Source: Nocardia sp. (GTDB lineage: Bacteria; Actinomycetota; Actinomycetes; Mycobacteriales; Mycobacteriaceae). Taken from it: a stretch of DNA of 64,000 nucleotides. Below, one piece after another: positions 41,468-49,624 of this stretch. The stretch is taken from NCBI RefSeq assembly GCF_025465275.1, contig NZ_JAODNK010000086.1, positions 85,524 through 149,523 of the forward strand, given 5' to 3'. A program made the translations under genes and the position numbers. Within the stretch, counting starts at the first letter, position 1, and the number at the start of each line of letters is the position of its first letter. The notes beneath the pieces are model-generated. The model worked only from the letters and a program-made list of their open reading frames with translations, had not been told where the DNA came from and made no database searches.

Positions 41468-42414
41468 GAGATGGCACCTGTCGTCGGCGTGTCGCCGATG
41501 GCATGTTTCGCCGCATTCCGGTAGGTATCGATCATGTCGAGGTAGTTGCCGGCGATGCGGCGACGGGCCGCCTCCCGGTCGAGCCGGCCGCCGACGTAGT
41601 CGGCCAGCGGGTCGTGCCAGATCGTGCGGCCGGCGGCGAAACCGGCATAGCCGACTACTCCGGCCGCCACGGACAGCCAGCCCCGGACACGTTCGGCGTC
41701 GGCGCCGTGGCCGAGCACAATGCAGGTGACCTGGTCACGTCCGTGGATTCGGGCCTGCGCCACAGCGCGCTCACAACCGCCTCGATCGTCGATGCCTTGA
41801 ATTTTCCAGACATCTGGTTCTACCCCCGCATTTTGCAGCGCGGCGATCGCATCAACGATGAGCAAGGGTAATAGCTGCTGTTCGTAGACGAGCGAATCGT
41901 CGCCGGTCTGCGCGCTCTGTGCTGCGGTGGGCGGAATCAGCAGTTCGAACAGCAGCCGGCGGTCCTGGGCACGAAGCCATTGCGACAATTGGGCCAGACG
42001 GGTCTCCTGCGGACGGTTGTTCGCGGCATCGTCCTGCGGGTTGTAGCGGACGAGCACCTTCACGAAGTCGGGGTCGAAATCCTCGATGTGGCGGGCGAAT
42101 TCGTCGCCGTAGGCGAGCTCGAACTCGTCCTGGCCGGATTTCTCCACGGGCATCGCCAACGTCACGCCCGCCGCGCGTGCGGCGCGCGCGACATCAGCGC
42201 CGTATTCCTCATCGACAAGTACCCCGCAACTCTCGCGGGGCGCACCGTGGTCGAGCGCGTACTCGAAGGCCTCCCAGATCACCATTTTCAGGTCGGAAGC
42301 TTCGCGACGGTGGGCCTGGTCGGGAGCGCCGGTGACACCGAGCAGGCCGGAAGTGAACGAGGCACGGTGGTCGAAGGGCAGCAGGTACAGCGGATGGGCG
42401 ATGCCAATGTCCAT
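41464..42414 (-). CDS. DUF2090 / aldolase-like TIM-barrel protein
   Basis: A 316-residue protein of the DUF2090 family (the C-terminal domain of some IolC proteins, linked to 2-deoxy-5-keto-gluconate-6-phosphate aldolase). Conserved parts: YLLPFDHRASF, CGVLVDEEYGA, MPVEKSGQDEFEL, KVLVRYNP, DVWKIQGIDD and VGYAGFAAGRTIW. The pattern of strand-end Asp/Glu/Lys fits a class I aldolase barrel. Its place between the gnd remnant and the HAD gene suggests a sugar-phosphate or sugar-acid step. It overlaps the HAD gene by 4 bp. Confidence 0.8.
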   Translation of the reverse strand: MDIGIAHPLYLLPFDHRASFTSGLLGVTGAPDQAHRREASDLKMVIWEAFEYALDHGAPRESCGVLVDEEYGADVARAARAAGVTLAMPVEKSGQDEFELAYGDEFARHIEDFDPDFVKVLVRYNPQDDAANNRPQETRLAQLSQWLRAQDRRLLFELLIPPTAAQSAQTGDDSLVYEQQLLPLLIVDAIAALQNAGVEPDVWKIQGIDDRGGCERAVAQARIHGRDQVTCIVLGHGADAERVRGWLSVAAGVVGYAGFAAGRTIWHDPLADYVGGRLDREAARRRIAGNYLDMIDTYRNAAKHAIGDTPTTGAIS

Positions 42415-42419
42415 GAGAC

Positions 42420-42566
42420 TCAGTCCTTCTTCTCGTCGTGGCCGCCAAAACCCTTGCGCATGGCGGAAAGTGCCTTGTTTGCGAAGTCGTCGAGACCGCG
42501 GAAGATATCGGCTCCCATCCGTCCGAGTCCGATGACGCCGAGTTGCTGCGGACCGCTCGAGGCCAT
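42420..42566 (-). pseudogene. gnd: Internally deleted 6-phosphogluconate dehydrogenase remnant
   Basis: A 48-codon frame, too short for the ORF track, joins the N-terminus of a 6-phosphogluconate dehydrogenase (QLGVIGLGRMGADIFRGL, the Rossmann start) directly to its C-terminal tail (FANKALSAMRKGFGGHDEKK). The normal enzyme has about 300-480 residues, so the whole middle, including the active site, has been removed in frame. It lies 5 bp before the DUF2090 gene and 52 bp after zwf, where gnd normally sits. It cannot be enzymatic but keeps the operon continuous. Confidence 0.82.
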
Positions 42567-42618
42567 CGTCAGTTCTCCGCCTGTGGTGTGCGTCGTCTCG
42601 GGTTCGCGAGGCGTTCGG

Positions 42619-44031
42619 TCATCGGCCGGTGCCTTCGGGTGTGGGCAACCAGGGCAGCTGCCAGCCGGGGTGACCGCGCAGCAGTTCGGCGGCGCCGGTC
42701 GGCCCCCACGACCCGCGCGGATAGGACACCGGTTTCGGCGGATGGTCGATCAGTGGTTGCAGTATTCGCCAGGTCTCTTCCACGACATCCTCACGAGCGA
42801 AGAGTGAATGCTCACCGGTCAGCGCATCGTGCAGCAGGCGCTCGTAGGGTTCGGGGGGTTGGCCGAGTTCGGCGGCGAAAGGCAGATCCATGTGCACGGC
42901 CCGCACGCTCGTACCGGCTGCGTTCTGGGAGGCCAGTATCAATCGCAGACCGGGGTCCGGGTCGATCCGCAGTACCAGCTGGTTGGCGGCGATGTGCTGG
43001 GGTTGTGGCAGGAAGGCCAGGGGTGGTGGGCGGCGGAAGATCATCCTGACCTCGGTGGCGCGGGTGGCCAGAGCCTTACCTGCCCGGATGAACCATGGCA
43101 CACCCCGCCAGCGCGGGGTGTTCACCTCCAGGCGCAGCGCCATGTAGGTCTCGGTCTCCGATTCGCTGCTCACGCCGGTCACGTCGTGGTACCCCGCATA
43201 TTGGCCGGTCACAGCGCGGGCGGGGTCGACGTCGGCGGTAGCCCGGAAGACGTCGGCCTTCGTGTCCCACAAGGCGCCGGGACCCGGTCCGGCCGGGGCC
43301 TCCATGGCGAGGAGCGCGAGGACCTGCATGAGGTGGTTCTGCACCACGTCGCGCAATGCCCCGACCGAGTCGTAGAACGCGCCACGGTCCTCGACACCGA
43401 AATCCTCGGCCATCGTGATCTGCACGGCGGCAACGTGATCGCGATTCCACACCGGCTCGAACATGATGTTGTCGAAGCGCAGGAAGGCGAGATCGAGTAC
43501 TGGTTGTTTGCCCAGGAAGTGGTCGATGCGCAGGATCTGGTCTTCGCCGAGCGTGCGGTGCAGTTCCTCGTTGAGAGTGCGGGCCGAGGCGAGATCGCGG
43601 CCGAAGGGCTTCTCGATCAGTACCGAGGCCCCGGTCGTGAGTTTCGCCTGCCCCAGCGCCGCGACCACCGGGGCGAACAGCGCGGGCGGGATCTCCAGAT
43701 AGAACAGCGGCGCCGAGGCGTGCTCGAGGCGTTTCGCGAGCTCCTGGTAGGTGGCGGGGTCGGTGAAATTGCCACGCAGATAGGTCATCCGCCGGGCCAG
43801 CCGCTCGAAGGCCTCCTCTTCAACGGCCTGGCCGGTGGCTGCGAGCCCGTCGCGCGCCGAGGCAACCAGCTGACCATGGGACCAATCACGTTGTCCCAGA
43901 CCGATGATCGGGCAATGCAGCCGCCCGGCCGCCTCGAGCCGGTACAGCGCACGGAAGGTCATCTTCGCCGCCAGATCCCCAGTTATCCCGAAGATAACCA
44001 AGGCATCGGCGCGGGTGCTTTTCTCGTTCAT
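42619..44031 (-). CDS. zwf: Glucose-6-phosphate dehydrogenase
   Basis: Oxidises glucose 6-phosphate to 6-phosphogluconolactone with NAD(P)+, first step of the oxidative pentose phosphate route. Nucleotide motif FGITGDLAAKMTF at the N-terminus, active site RIDHFLGKQ with the catalytic His about 13 residues on, and IEKPFGRDL. Length 470 is normal. The ATG at 44031 (MNEKST) is preferred to 44100 because the family motif starts 15 residues later and a GGGGAG stands upstream. It heads the sugar operon: zwf, gnd remnant, DUF2090, HAD, GH65. With gnd lost, 6-phosphogluconate must be used by another copy or route. Confidence 0.94.
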   Translation of the reverse strand: MNEKSTRADALVIFGITGDLAAKMTFRALYRLEAAGRLHCPIIGLGQRDWSHGQLVASARDGLAATGQAVEEEAFERLARRMTYLRGNFTDPATYQELAKRLEHASAPLFYLEIPPALFAPVVAALGQAKLTTGASVLIEKPFGRDLASARTLNEELHRTLGEDQILRIDHFLGKQPVLDLAFLRFDNIMFEPVWNRDHVAAVQITMAEDFGVEDRGAFYDSVGALRDVVQNHLMQVLALLAMEAPAGPGPGALWDTKADVFRATADVDPARAVTGQYAGYHDVTGVSSESETETYMALRLEVNTPRWRGVPWFIRAGKALATRATEVRMIFRRPPPLAFLPQPQHIAANQLVLRIDPDPGLRLILASQNAAGTSVRAVHMDLPFAAELGQPPEPYERLLHDALTGEHSLFAREDVVEETWRILQPLIDHPPKPVSYPRGSWGPTGAAELLRGHPGWQLPWLPTPEGTGR

Positions 44032-44273
44032 GTCGGGCGCACTCCCCCGCACTGTCGTAGTGATGACACCACCAGCCACGACAGCGTGGCCGATATGCAT
44101 AGATTGCCACTAACCAGCTCCACAGGGCGTGTACCCGGCGGGAATCAGTTGAATCAAAGATCTGTGCCTGCTCCCACGAGGTTCGTAGCAAGCACACGGC
44201 AATCTCACAGTGGGACGGAGTTTCGTGGATGGCGATGGAATGCAATGTTCAATCGAAGAACAGGAGCTTCGTC

Positions 44274-44468
44274 ATGAGGAGAAATACCCTGATCGCCGCC
44301 GGTGCGGCCCTCTTCATCGCCGCAGGCGTAGCCACCGCGGGTGTCGCCGCAGCCGACACCTCGTGCCCCTACCCAGTGGCAGGCAATCCGTCCTGCACCT
44401 TCAGCCGCGACAGCGGCGGCGGCGCCTTCGGCAACGGCAACCACCACTCCGGCAACCACCACCACTGA
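44274..44468 (+). CDS. Small secreted protein with His-rich tail
   Basis: A 64-residue product: signal peptide (MRRNTLIAAGAALFIAAGVA, cleavage about AAA-DT), then a 35-residue mature peptide with two Cys (SCPYPVAGNPSC) and a tail GNGNHHSGNHHH. The ATG at 44274 follows AGGAGCTTC; the ORF-track start adds a non-conserved leader. The five histidines suggest metal binding outside the cell; this is inference from composition only. It is convergent with the GPP34-like gene, 12 bp between stops. Confidence 0.68.
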   Translation: MRRNTLIAAGAALFIAAGVATAGVAAADTSCPYPVAGNPSCTFSRDSGGGAFGNGNHHSGNHHH

Positions 44469-44480
44469 CCTCCCCCGTGG

Positions 44481-45074
44481 TCACCACTGCGGCTGGCGCT
44501 GGAAGATCGGTTGCACCATTCCGCAGAACGAGGCGGCATAGTCCGCCTGCGTCCGACGCCGCACGACATCGAGAATCTCGCGGCACGCCGGGTGTGCCCG
44601 CAGAACCCGCCACGCCAGTCGATCGACCTCGTCCGATTGCCGATCCGGCCACTGCGCAGCCATGCCGTGCACCGCGGTGAGCAGTGCGATGAGAACGGCC
44701 GTTCGCACATCGGTGCCCGCGGTATCGGACAGCGCCCGCCGGATCGATCCACGAAGCGCGCGTTTTCCAGAAAAATCGAGCGTCGGCCAACTCCACATGC
44801 GAAATATGCCGAATCGACGGGCAGGCATCGCGCAGGTCCGGCCGCGCTCAGCGGCTCGAAACAGCACATCCTCGAGGTGGTTTCGCCGCAGCGCGGTGAA
44901 ACCGAATCGCCCGTCGGCCAGCATTTCCCCCACGGTGACCTCAGTCAGGTCCGCCGCCATATCGAGCAGGGCAGCCACTTCGACAGCGAACGCAACGTGA
45001 CCGCGGTCCACGAGGAACTCCCCGCTGTTGTCGTCGAGAAGCAGCCACACCAGATCCTCGGCAATCGAACTCAT
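44481..45074 (-). CDS. GPP34 (GOLPH3-like) family protein
   Basis: A 197-residue protein with the GOLPH3/GPP34 pattern: DLVWLLLDDNSGEFLVDRGH at the start, a helix AVEVAALLDMAAD, and TDVRTAVLIALLTAVHGM near the C-terminus (the conserved LR..RTA-L-ALL helix). In eukaryotes the fold binds phosphatidylinositol-4-phosphate; in actinomycetes its role is unknown and it often lies among regulatory or secondary-metabolism genes. No membrane segments. Confidence 0.72.
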   Translation of the reverse strand: MSSIAEDLVWLLLDDNSGEFLVDRGHVAFAVEVAALLDMAADLTEVTVGEMLADGRFGFTALRRNHLEDVLFRAAERGRTCAMPARRFGIFRMWSWPTLDFSGKRALRGSIRRALSDTAGTDVRTAVLIALLTAVHGMAAQWPDRQSDEVDRLAWRVLRAHPACREILDVVRRRTQADYAASFCGMVQPIFQRQPQW

Positions 45075-45219
45075 GGCATCGAGACTGCAGAATGCCCGCT
45101 GAGAACGCGCTGAGATCGAAAGACTGACCCGTTTGCGCCAGCCGACTCGAGACCGAATGTTGGATCGCGGGGGGCCGGCCGGATCATCAATATCGCTTCC
45201 GCCGGAGGAAAGCGAGGTT

Positions 45220-45579
45220 TCAGCTCAGTGCCGCTTCGACGGCAGCTTTCGCCTCCGGTGTAACCGGGTCGAGGAGGTCGTCGAAGTCGTGGTGCTTCTG
45301 CACGAAGGCCGCGACAAACGGGCAGATGGGGACTATGCGCCTGCCTGCCGAGCGGGTGTCGGTCAGGGCGGCGCGAATCAGCTTGCCGGCCAGGCCGCGT
45401 CCGGTGAATCGGTCGTCGATCTCGGTGTGGAAGAAGATCCTTTGCTGGTCTCGGTCCACGTAGGAGGTGAATCCCGCCCGTTCTCCGTCGAGGCTGATCT
45501 CGTAGCGCGGCGGGTTCAGGTCGGCCGCCTGGGTGATGATCGGCTCCAGTTGCGCCGTGCCGCTCTCGGATTCATTCAT
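45220..45579 (-). CDS. GNAT/YjdJ-type N-acetyltransferase
   Basis: A small 119-residue acetyltransferase of the Gtn/YjdJ type: YEISLDGERAGFTSYVDRDQ, HTEIDDRFTGRGLAGKLIRA (acetyl-CoA loop), PICPFVAAFVQKHHDFDDLL (conserved C-terminal PxCPF..F motif). The ATG at 45579 is the start. It is the fourth gene in a row with the XRE, methyltransferase and DUF397-like genes, 31 bp downstream of the last, so it may belong to that unit. Confidence 0.86.
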   Translation of the reverse strand: MNESESGTAQLEPIITQAADLNPPRYEISLDGERAGFTSYVDRDQQRIFFHTEIDDRFTGRGLAGKLIRAALTDTRSAGRRIVPICPFVAAFVQKHHDFDDLLDPVTPEAKAAVEAALS

Positions 45580-45610
45580 CACTGCTCCCTCTCCGTCGGT
45601 TCCGCTCACT

Positions 45611-46027
45611 CTATCGACCGCTCGCGGTCCACAGGAATGCCGATCGCTCGAACTCGTTCTGCTTCACGGCTTGCACGAACGCGGAGTACTCGAGGTGGTC
45701 GAAGTACAGCCTGGCGGCGCCGACCGAGGACTCGCATTCGGGCGAGGCACTGAATTCGTAGAGGCCGTCCGCGCCCTGCACGATCAGCAGGATTTGCCGG
45801 AGCGGCCTGCCCGTTCGCAGCGCCTGCTGGATGACCTCGAATTGGTCGTGATCGAAGGTCAGGCACTGGTCGGCGGGGACGCTCGATTCCGCGGTGTCGA
45901 CCGAAGCGGTGAGTTTGTCGTCCCATACGAGGGTTCGATAGTCGTCGCGGTAGACCATGACACAGGCCTGTTGCGGTGAGCTGGCGGCCGCTTTGAGGAA
46001 TTGTCCGACAGTGGGTGTCCTCGGCAT
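45611..46027 (-). CDS. Protein with DUF397-like C-terminus
   Basis: A 138-residue protein without a named domain over its first 95 residues. The end, RLYFDHLEYSAFVQAVKQNE, resembles the C-terminal strand-helix of DUF397, the small partner protein that usually accompanies XRE-DUF5753 regulators (as in BldB-like/WhiJ-type pairs). The ATG at 46027 is used; the ORF-track start at 46204 overlaps the methyltransferase gene. It follows the methyltransferase by 59 bp. Its position exactly where DUF397 is expected supports the reading. Confidence 0.6.
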   Translation of the reverse strand: MPRTPTVGQFLKAAASSPQQACVMVYRDDYRTLVWDDKLTASVDTAESSVPADQCLTFDHDQFEVIQQALRTGRPLRQILLIVQGADGLYEFSASPECESSVGAARLYFDHLEYSAFVQAVKQNEFERSAFLWTASGR

Positions 46028-46086
46028 GGTGGATCCTTTCGAACTGCGCCGGCGACGTCGGCGGCCGCACAACGCATCTGATTGCG

Positions 46087-46911
46087 CTAGGGAAGGCTTC
46101 CCACAGCGGCGAAGTTGCACGGTCGGGCGTAGTCGTCGGTATCGACCGGCTGATCGGGGTGCCAGTCCGTGGCGTAAGTGATGCCCGGTTCGGCCATCGT
46201 CCAACCGTCGAAGAACGTCGCGAACTGGTTTCGGGTGCGGAGCGTGACCGGTGTGCTGGCGTCGGTGAAAACCGCCGCGCCGGCGGCCACCTGCTCTTTG
46301 ATCTTCTGTCCTGCGTCTTCGAGCGACACATGTGTCATCGCGATGTGGCTACCGGGCGCAACAGCCTCACGCAGCCGTCGCACCAGTGCTGCGGGCTCAT
46401 CGGCGTCGGTCACCCAGGGCAGCACCGAAACCACCAGCAGTCCCACCGGCTGGGAGAAGTCGATAAGCCGTTGTGTGTCAGGGTGTTCGAGAATTCGCGC
46501 CGGATCACGCAGGTCGGCGTCCACCATCGCGGTGGTCTCGAGTACCTGTTCGTTCTGCAGGAGATCGCGCGCGCGGTTGATGGCCTCTTCGTCATTGTCG
46601 ACGTAGACGACGCGGGCATCGGGCACGAGCTCCCGGGCCACCTCATGGGTGTTGCCGCCGGTCGGCAGGCCTGATCCGATATCGAGGAACTGCCGAATTC
46701 CATTGCCCGCCATGTACCGCACGGCCCGTGCGAGGAACCGGCGATTGTGCTGAGCCCAGATCGGATAGAACGGGATGTCGGCGTAGAGCCGATGGATGAA
46801 GGGCAGATCCGATTCGAAGATCACTTCGCCGGTGATCATGTGGTGGTAGATGCGTGCGGAGCTCGGCTTGTGCGTGTCGATCGGCCGTGGCTCGAAGTCA
46901 TTGCTGGACAA
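46087..46911 (-). CDS. S-adenosyl-methionine methyltransferase, DUF574 type
   Basis: A 274-residue class I methyltransferase of the actinobacterial DUF574 (SAM_MT) family. SAM-binding motif RQFLDIGSGLPTGGNTHEVA, then ARVVYVDNDEEAI; ARIYHHMITGE near the start matches the family's A-R-x-Y-D/H-x-x-L/I-G signature. Target unknown. It lies 33 bp downstream of an XRE-DUF5753 gene; a second such pair occurs at 59477-61250. These are frequent in Nocardia and Streptomyces next to DUF397 genes. Confidence 0.88.
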   Translation of the reverse strand: MSSNDFEPRPIDTHKPSSARIYHHMITGEVIFESDLPFIHRLYADIPFYPIWAQHNRRFLARAVRYMAGNGIRQFLDIGSGLPTGGNTHEVARELVPDARVVYVDNDEEAINRARDLLQNEQVLETTAMVDADLRDPARILEHPDTQRLIDFSQPVGLLVVSVLPWVTDADEPAALVRRLREAVAPGSHIAMTHVSLEDAGQKIKEQVAAGAAVFTDASTPVTLRTRNQFATFFDGWTMAEPGITYATDWHPDQPVDTDDYARPCNFAAVGSLP

Positions 46912-46944
46912 CGTGTTTCCTATTCAGTCGAGTGGGCCGGCGGG

Positions 46945-47838
46945 TTATCGATGAACGGTCGGCCGACTGCGCAGACCGCGGGCGAGGTGTTCGATGAACT
47001 GGCGTGAGTCGGCGGGGCTGAGCGCGGTCATGGCGAGGCGGTTGAAGATCTTGTCGCGAATCCCGACGGCGGGCTTGTCATCGATGTAGCGAATCTCGCC
47101 CTGTGCTTCCACCACCGCCATCTCGAGGTCGCCCGCGGCTCCGGGTGAGGGCACCCGGACCAGGATGTAGCGGTCTTCCATTCCCGCGCCCGGTGCCTGG
47201 TGGGTGAACGGCATGACCTGGATCTGGATGTTCGGGCGCCGGGACAGCTCGATGAGGTGGCTGAGCTGATCGAGCATCACCGCATCCCCGCCGTAGGTTC
47301 GCCGGAGACACGATTCGGACAGGATCGTGTGGGATTCGGGCGCATGGCGCTTGAACAGGATCTGCTGACGCGCGATCCTCGCCTCCACGTAGTCCTCGAC
47401 CGTCACCGCGTCCGGATCGTCGGGATCGAGCTGCAGGGGTTCGTGCAGCGCTCGAATGTAGTTGGGGTGCTGCAGCAGACCGGGAACGATCTCGGCCGCG
47501 GTTTCCCGCAGCCGATCCGCCACATCTTCGAGGTCGACCAGCAGTCGCAGCTCCTCGATATAGGCGCGCCGGTAACCCGAGGTCCAGAACCCGCGGCGAT
47601 GGCTGTCGCCGCGCAGGTCGAGCAGGATCCGAATGTAGACCTCGTCGGCGACGCCGAGTTTTCTCGCCAGCTGTTCGAGATCGTCGGCGCTGAGATTGCC
47701 GTTGCCGGCGACCGCTGCCGCGATTCGGGACTGGCTGACCCCGATCAGTTTGCCCGCGTCGGCCTGGGTGGTGCGCGCGCGGCGCAGCATCGCGTCAATT
47801 TCCCGGCCCAGGAGCACTTTTCGTGCGGTTCTTGCCAT
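46945..47838 (-). CDS. XRE regulator with DUF5753 (Scr1-type) domain
   Basis: A 297-residue regulator: N-terminal HTH (LIGVSQSRIAAAVAGNGNLS), then the DUF5753 domain (RETAAEIVPGLLQHPNYIRA, ARQQILFK, IQVMPFTHQAPGAGM, the conserved VLP-F-like strand). DUF5753 proteins form WhiJ/AmfJ-like modules with DUF397 partners and control development or metabolites. It heads a minus-strand unit with methyltransferase, DUF397-like and GNAT genes. The divergent gap carries three evenly spaced GATTATC repeats. Confidence 0.9.
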   Translation of the reverse strand: MARTARKVLLGREIDAMLRRARTTQADAGKLIGVSQSRIAAAVAGNGNLSADDLEQLARKLGVADEVYIRILLDLRGDSHRRGFWTSGYRRAYIEELRLLVDLEDVADRLRETAAEIVPGLLQHPNYIRALHEPLQLDPDDPDAVTVEDYVEARIARQQILFKRHAPESHTILSESCLRRTYGGDAVMLDQLSHLIELSRRPNIQIQVMPFTHQAPGAGMEDRYILVRVPSPGAAGDLEMAVVEAQGEIRYIDDKPAVGIRDKIFNRLAMTALSPADSRQFIEHLARGLRSRPTVHR

Positions 47839-47889
47839 GGCTCCCCACCGTATCGGGCTGCGCTTCGAACGCCACTATTCCATAATTCT

Positions 47890-47922
47890 GATTATCAGGT
47901 TAGATTATCAACCACGATTATC
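47890..47922. promoter_or_regulatory. Three GATTATC direct repeats with 13-bp period
   Basis: GATTATC occurs at 47890, 47903 and 47916, exactly 13 bp apart. The middle copy is framed by GGTT and AACC. The repeats lie in the divergent gap between the XRE-DUF5753 gene and the XRE-TPR gene, in an AT-rich patch that should include promoters for both. Confidence 0.65.
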
Positions 47923-48002
47923 GCGCGAAACGGCTTGTGGGCCAACGTCGTACCGCACCTGCCCTACTGCGCTTCCAGCGAGCCGAAGAAGGGCGGGGGA
48001 CC

Positions 48003-49454
48003 ATGGACGTCACAGACCCCCACACCGACCACAGCGACCCCCAGGCCGCGACCATCAGCTCATGGGGTCGATATTTACGCACCTTCCGCCGCATCCAATT
48101 AGGGCTCAGCCGTGGGGATTTCGCCGAACTGGTCAATGAGCAGGGCCGGCGGCAGGGCATCAATGTCGCGTGTTCGGAACGGCATGTAGCGCGCTGGGAA
48201 CTCGGAGAGGTCACCCGGCCGAACAAGACCTATCGCGATCTGCTGGCCGCGATCGGCGCACCGGATCCCGCGGCCGCCGGTTCGCCCGCACCCTCGGGTC
48301 CTGCCGATTCCCCTCCGCCGGCGACGGCTCACCACACCGGTGCGGAAACCGCAGCACGCGAACGCGATAGGACACTTCTCGAGGCACTCGCCACCGCGGT
48401 CGTCGGCTCTCCTGACATCCTCACACCGTGGCTGCCGCTGCTGGACGAGGCCGAACCCGAGACGCTCATCGGGCACACCGGGCAGTTCGATCTCGACTTC
48501 GTGCGCAGCGCCACCGCCCGGTTGCGGGAAGTCGACCAAAGTCACGGCGGGTCCGCAGTGGCCGAACAGGCCGTCAACCTCTTGACATTGACGACCGCAC
48601 TGCTGGCACGGTGCCGGGGCGAAGCACGCGAACATTCGATGCTGATCGCCTCCGCAGATCTCGCACGCTTGGTCGGATGGGCCTTCCACGATGTCGGCGA
48701 CCAGTATCGCGCACGCCAATACGCCACGCTGGCACTGTTTTTCGCACGCCGGGCCGGGGCGGACAGCCTGGTCGCGTCGATCCTGTACGTCCTGGGACGG
48801 ATCAACTTGATCGAACACGATCCGCGCACGGCCCTGCGCATCTTCCAGCTCGGGCAAATGCCCGCCCAGGATGCCGCCAACAGTGGGGAATCGGCCCGCC
48901 TCTACGCCAATGAGGCCTGGGCGCACGCCATGATGGGCGACGCCAACCGAATGCGGTTCGCACTGGGACGCGCCGAAGACGAGATCGCCCGCGTCGGTGA
49001 CCTCATCGACCCGTGGACCCGAGTGTTCTTCACCCCGGGCGAATTCACCGGTATGCAGTCGGTGATCCACAGCGAGTACGCGCTCACCGCAAGCGGTCCG
49101 GCCGTCGAACGCTATACCCTCGCGGCCGTCGAAGGCGCGCAGGCGTCGCTGGCCGCCTCCGCGCCGGGACGACCCGCTCGCAGCATTCTGTTCGACAACA
49201 TCACCATTGCCACCGGGGCTTTCCGCCTCGGTCAGATCGGTGACGCCGTTTCGTTCGCCAACGCCTCGCTGGCATTGACCAGCCAGGTCGACAGCGGAAG
49301 AGTCGCCGGCCGACTCAGCCGGATGGCGCAGGCCGCCACCCTCTCCTCACCGCGGTCCGACGTCAAAGACGTCTGTCACGCGGTACAGCGAGCGCTCGAC
49401 ACCGCCCCGCGCAGACCACAGTCGATCGAGTACCAGCTCGCCACCACCGCGTGA
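48003..49454 (+). CDS. Large XRE-type regulator with TPR-like C-terminus
   Basis: A 483-residue protein: N-terminal HTH (RRIQLGLSRGDFAELVNEQG, then SERHVARWELGE), a Pro/Ala linker, and a helical repeat domain (about residues 150-470) with TPR-like pairs such as GRINLIEHDPRTALRIFQLG. It resembles the Streptomyces-type regulators that couple an XRE domain to peptide-sensing TPRs. The ATG at 48003 follows GGGCGGGGGACC. It is divergent from the DUF5753 unit and upstream of two genes of unknown role. Confidence 0.8.
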   Translation: MDVTDPHTDHSDPQAATISSWGRYLRTFRRIQLGLSRGDFAELVNEQGRRQGINVACSERHVARWELGEVTRPNKTYRDLLAAIGAPDPAAAGSPAPSGPADSPPPATAHHTGAETAARERDRTLLEALATAVVGSPDILTPWLPLLDEAEPETLIGHTGQFDLDFVRSATARLREVDQSHGGSAVAEQAVNLLTLTTALLARCRGEAREHSMLIASADLARLVGWAFHDVGDQYRARQYATLALFFARRAGADSLVASILYVLGRINLIEHDPRTALRIFQLGQMPAQDAANSGESARLYANEAWAHAMMGDANRMRFALGRAEDEIARVGDLIDPWTRVFFTPGEFTGMQSVIHSEYALTASGPAVERYTLAAVEGAQASLAASAPGRPARSILFDNITIATGAFRLGQIGDAVSFANASLALTSQVDSGRVAGRLSRMAQAATLSSPRSDVKDVCHAVQRALDTAPRRPQSIEYQLATTA

Positions 49455-49624
49455 GGACTCCGAATGTCCTGATCAGGTCTGCCGATGTCATCCGCGGGAG
49501 TGGTCGGACACAGAATGCCCTGTCGAATGTCATTGTCGCAGAACCAGTTCAACGATTGACTCAATACATGACTTTCCGACCGCCGGCATTGACGCTTACC
49601 CAGAACTAGCCCGGGAACATACTC

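Noticed and set aside
42808-44277. 489-residue plus-strand ORF opposite zwf
   Set aside because: Shadow of zwf, whose active-site motif is intact on the minus strand.
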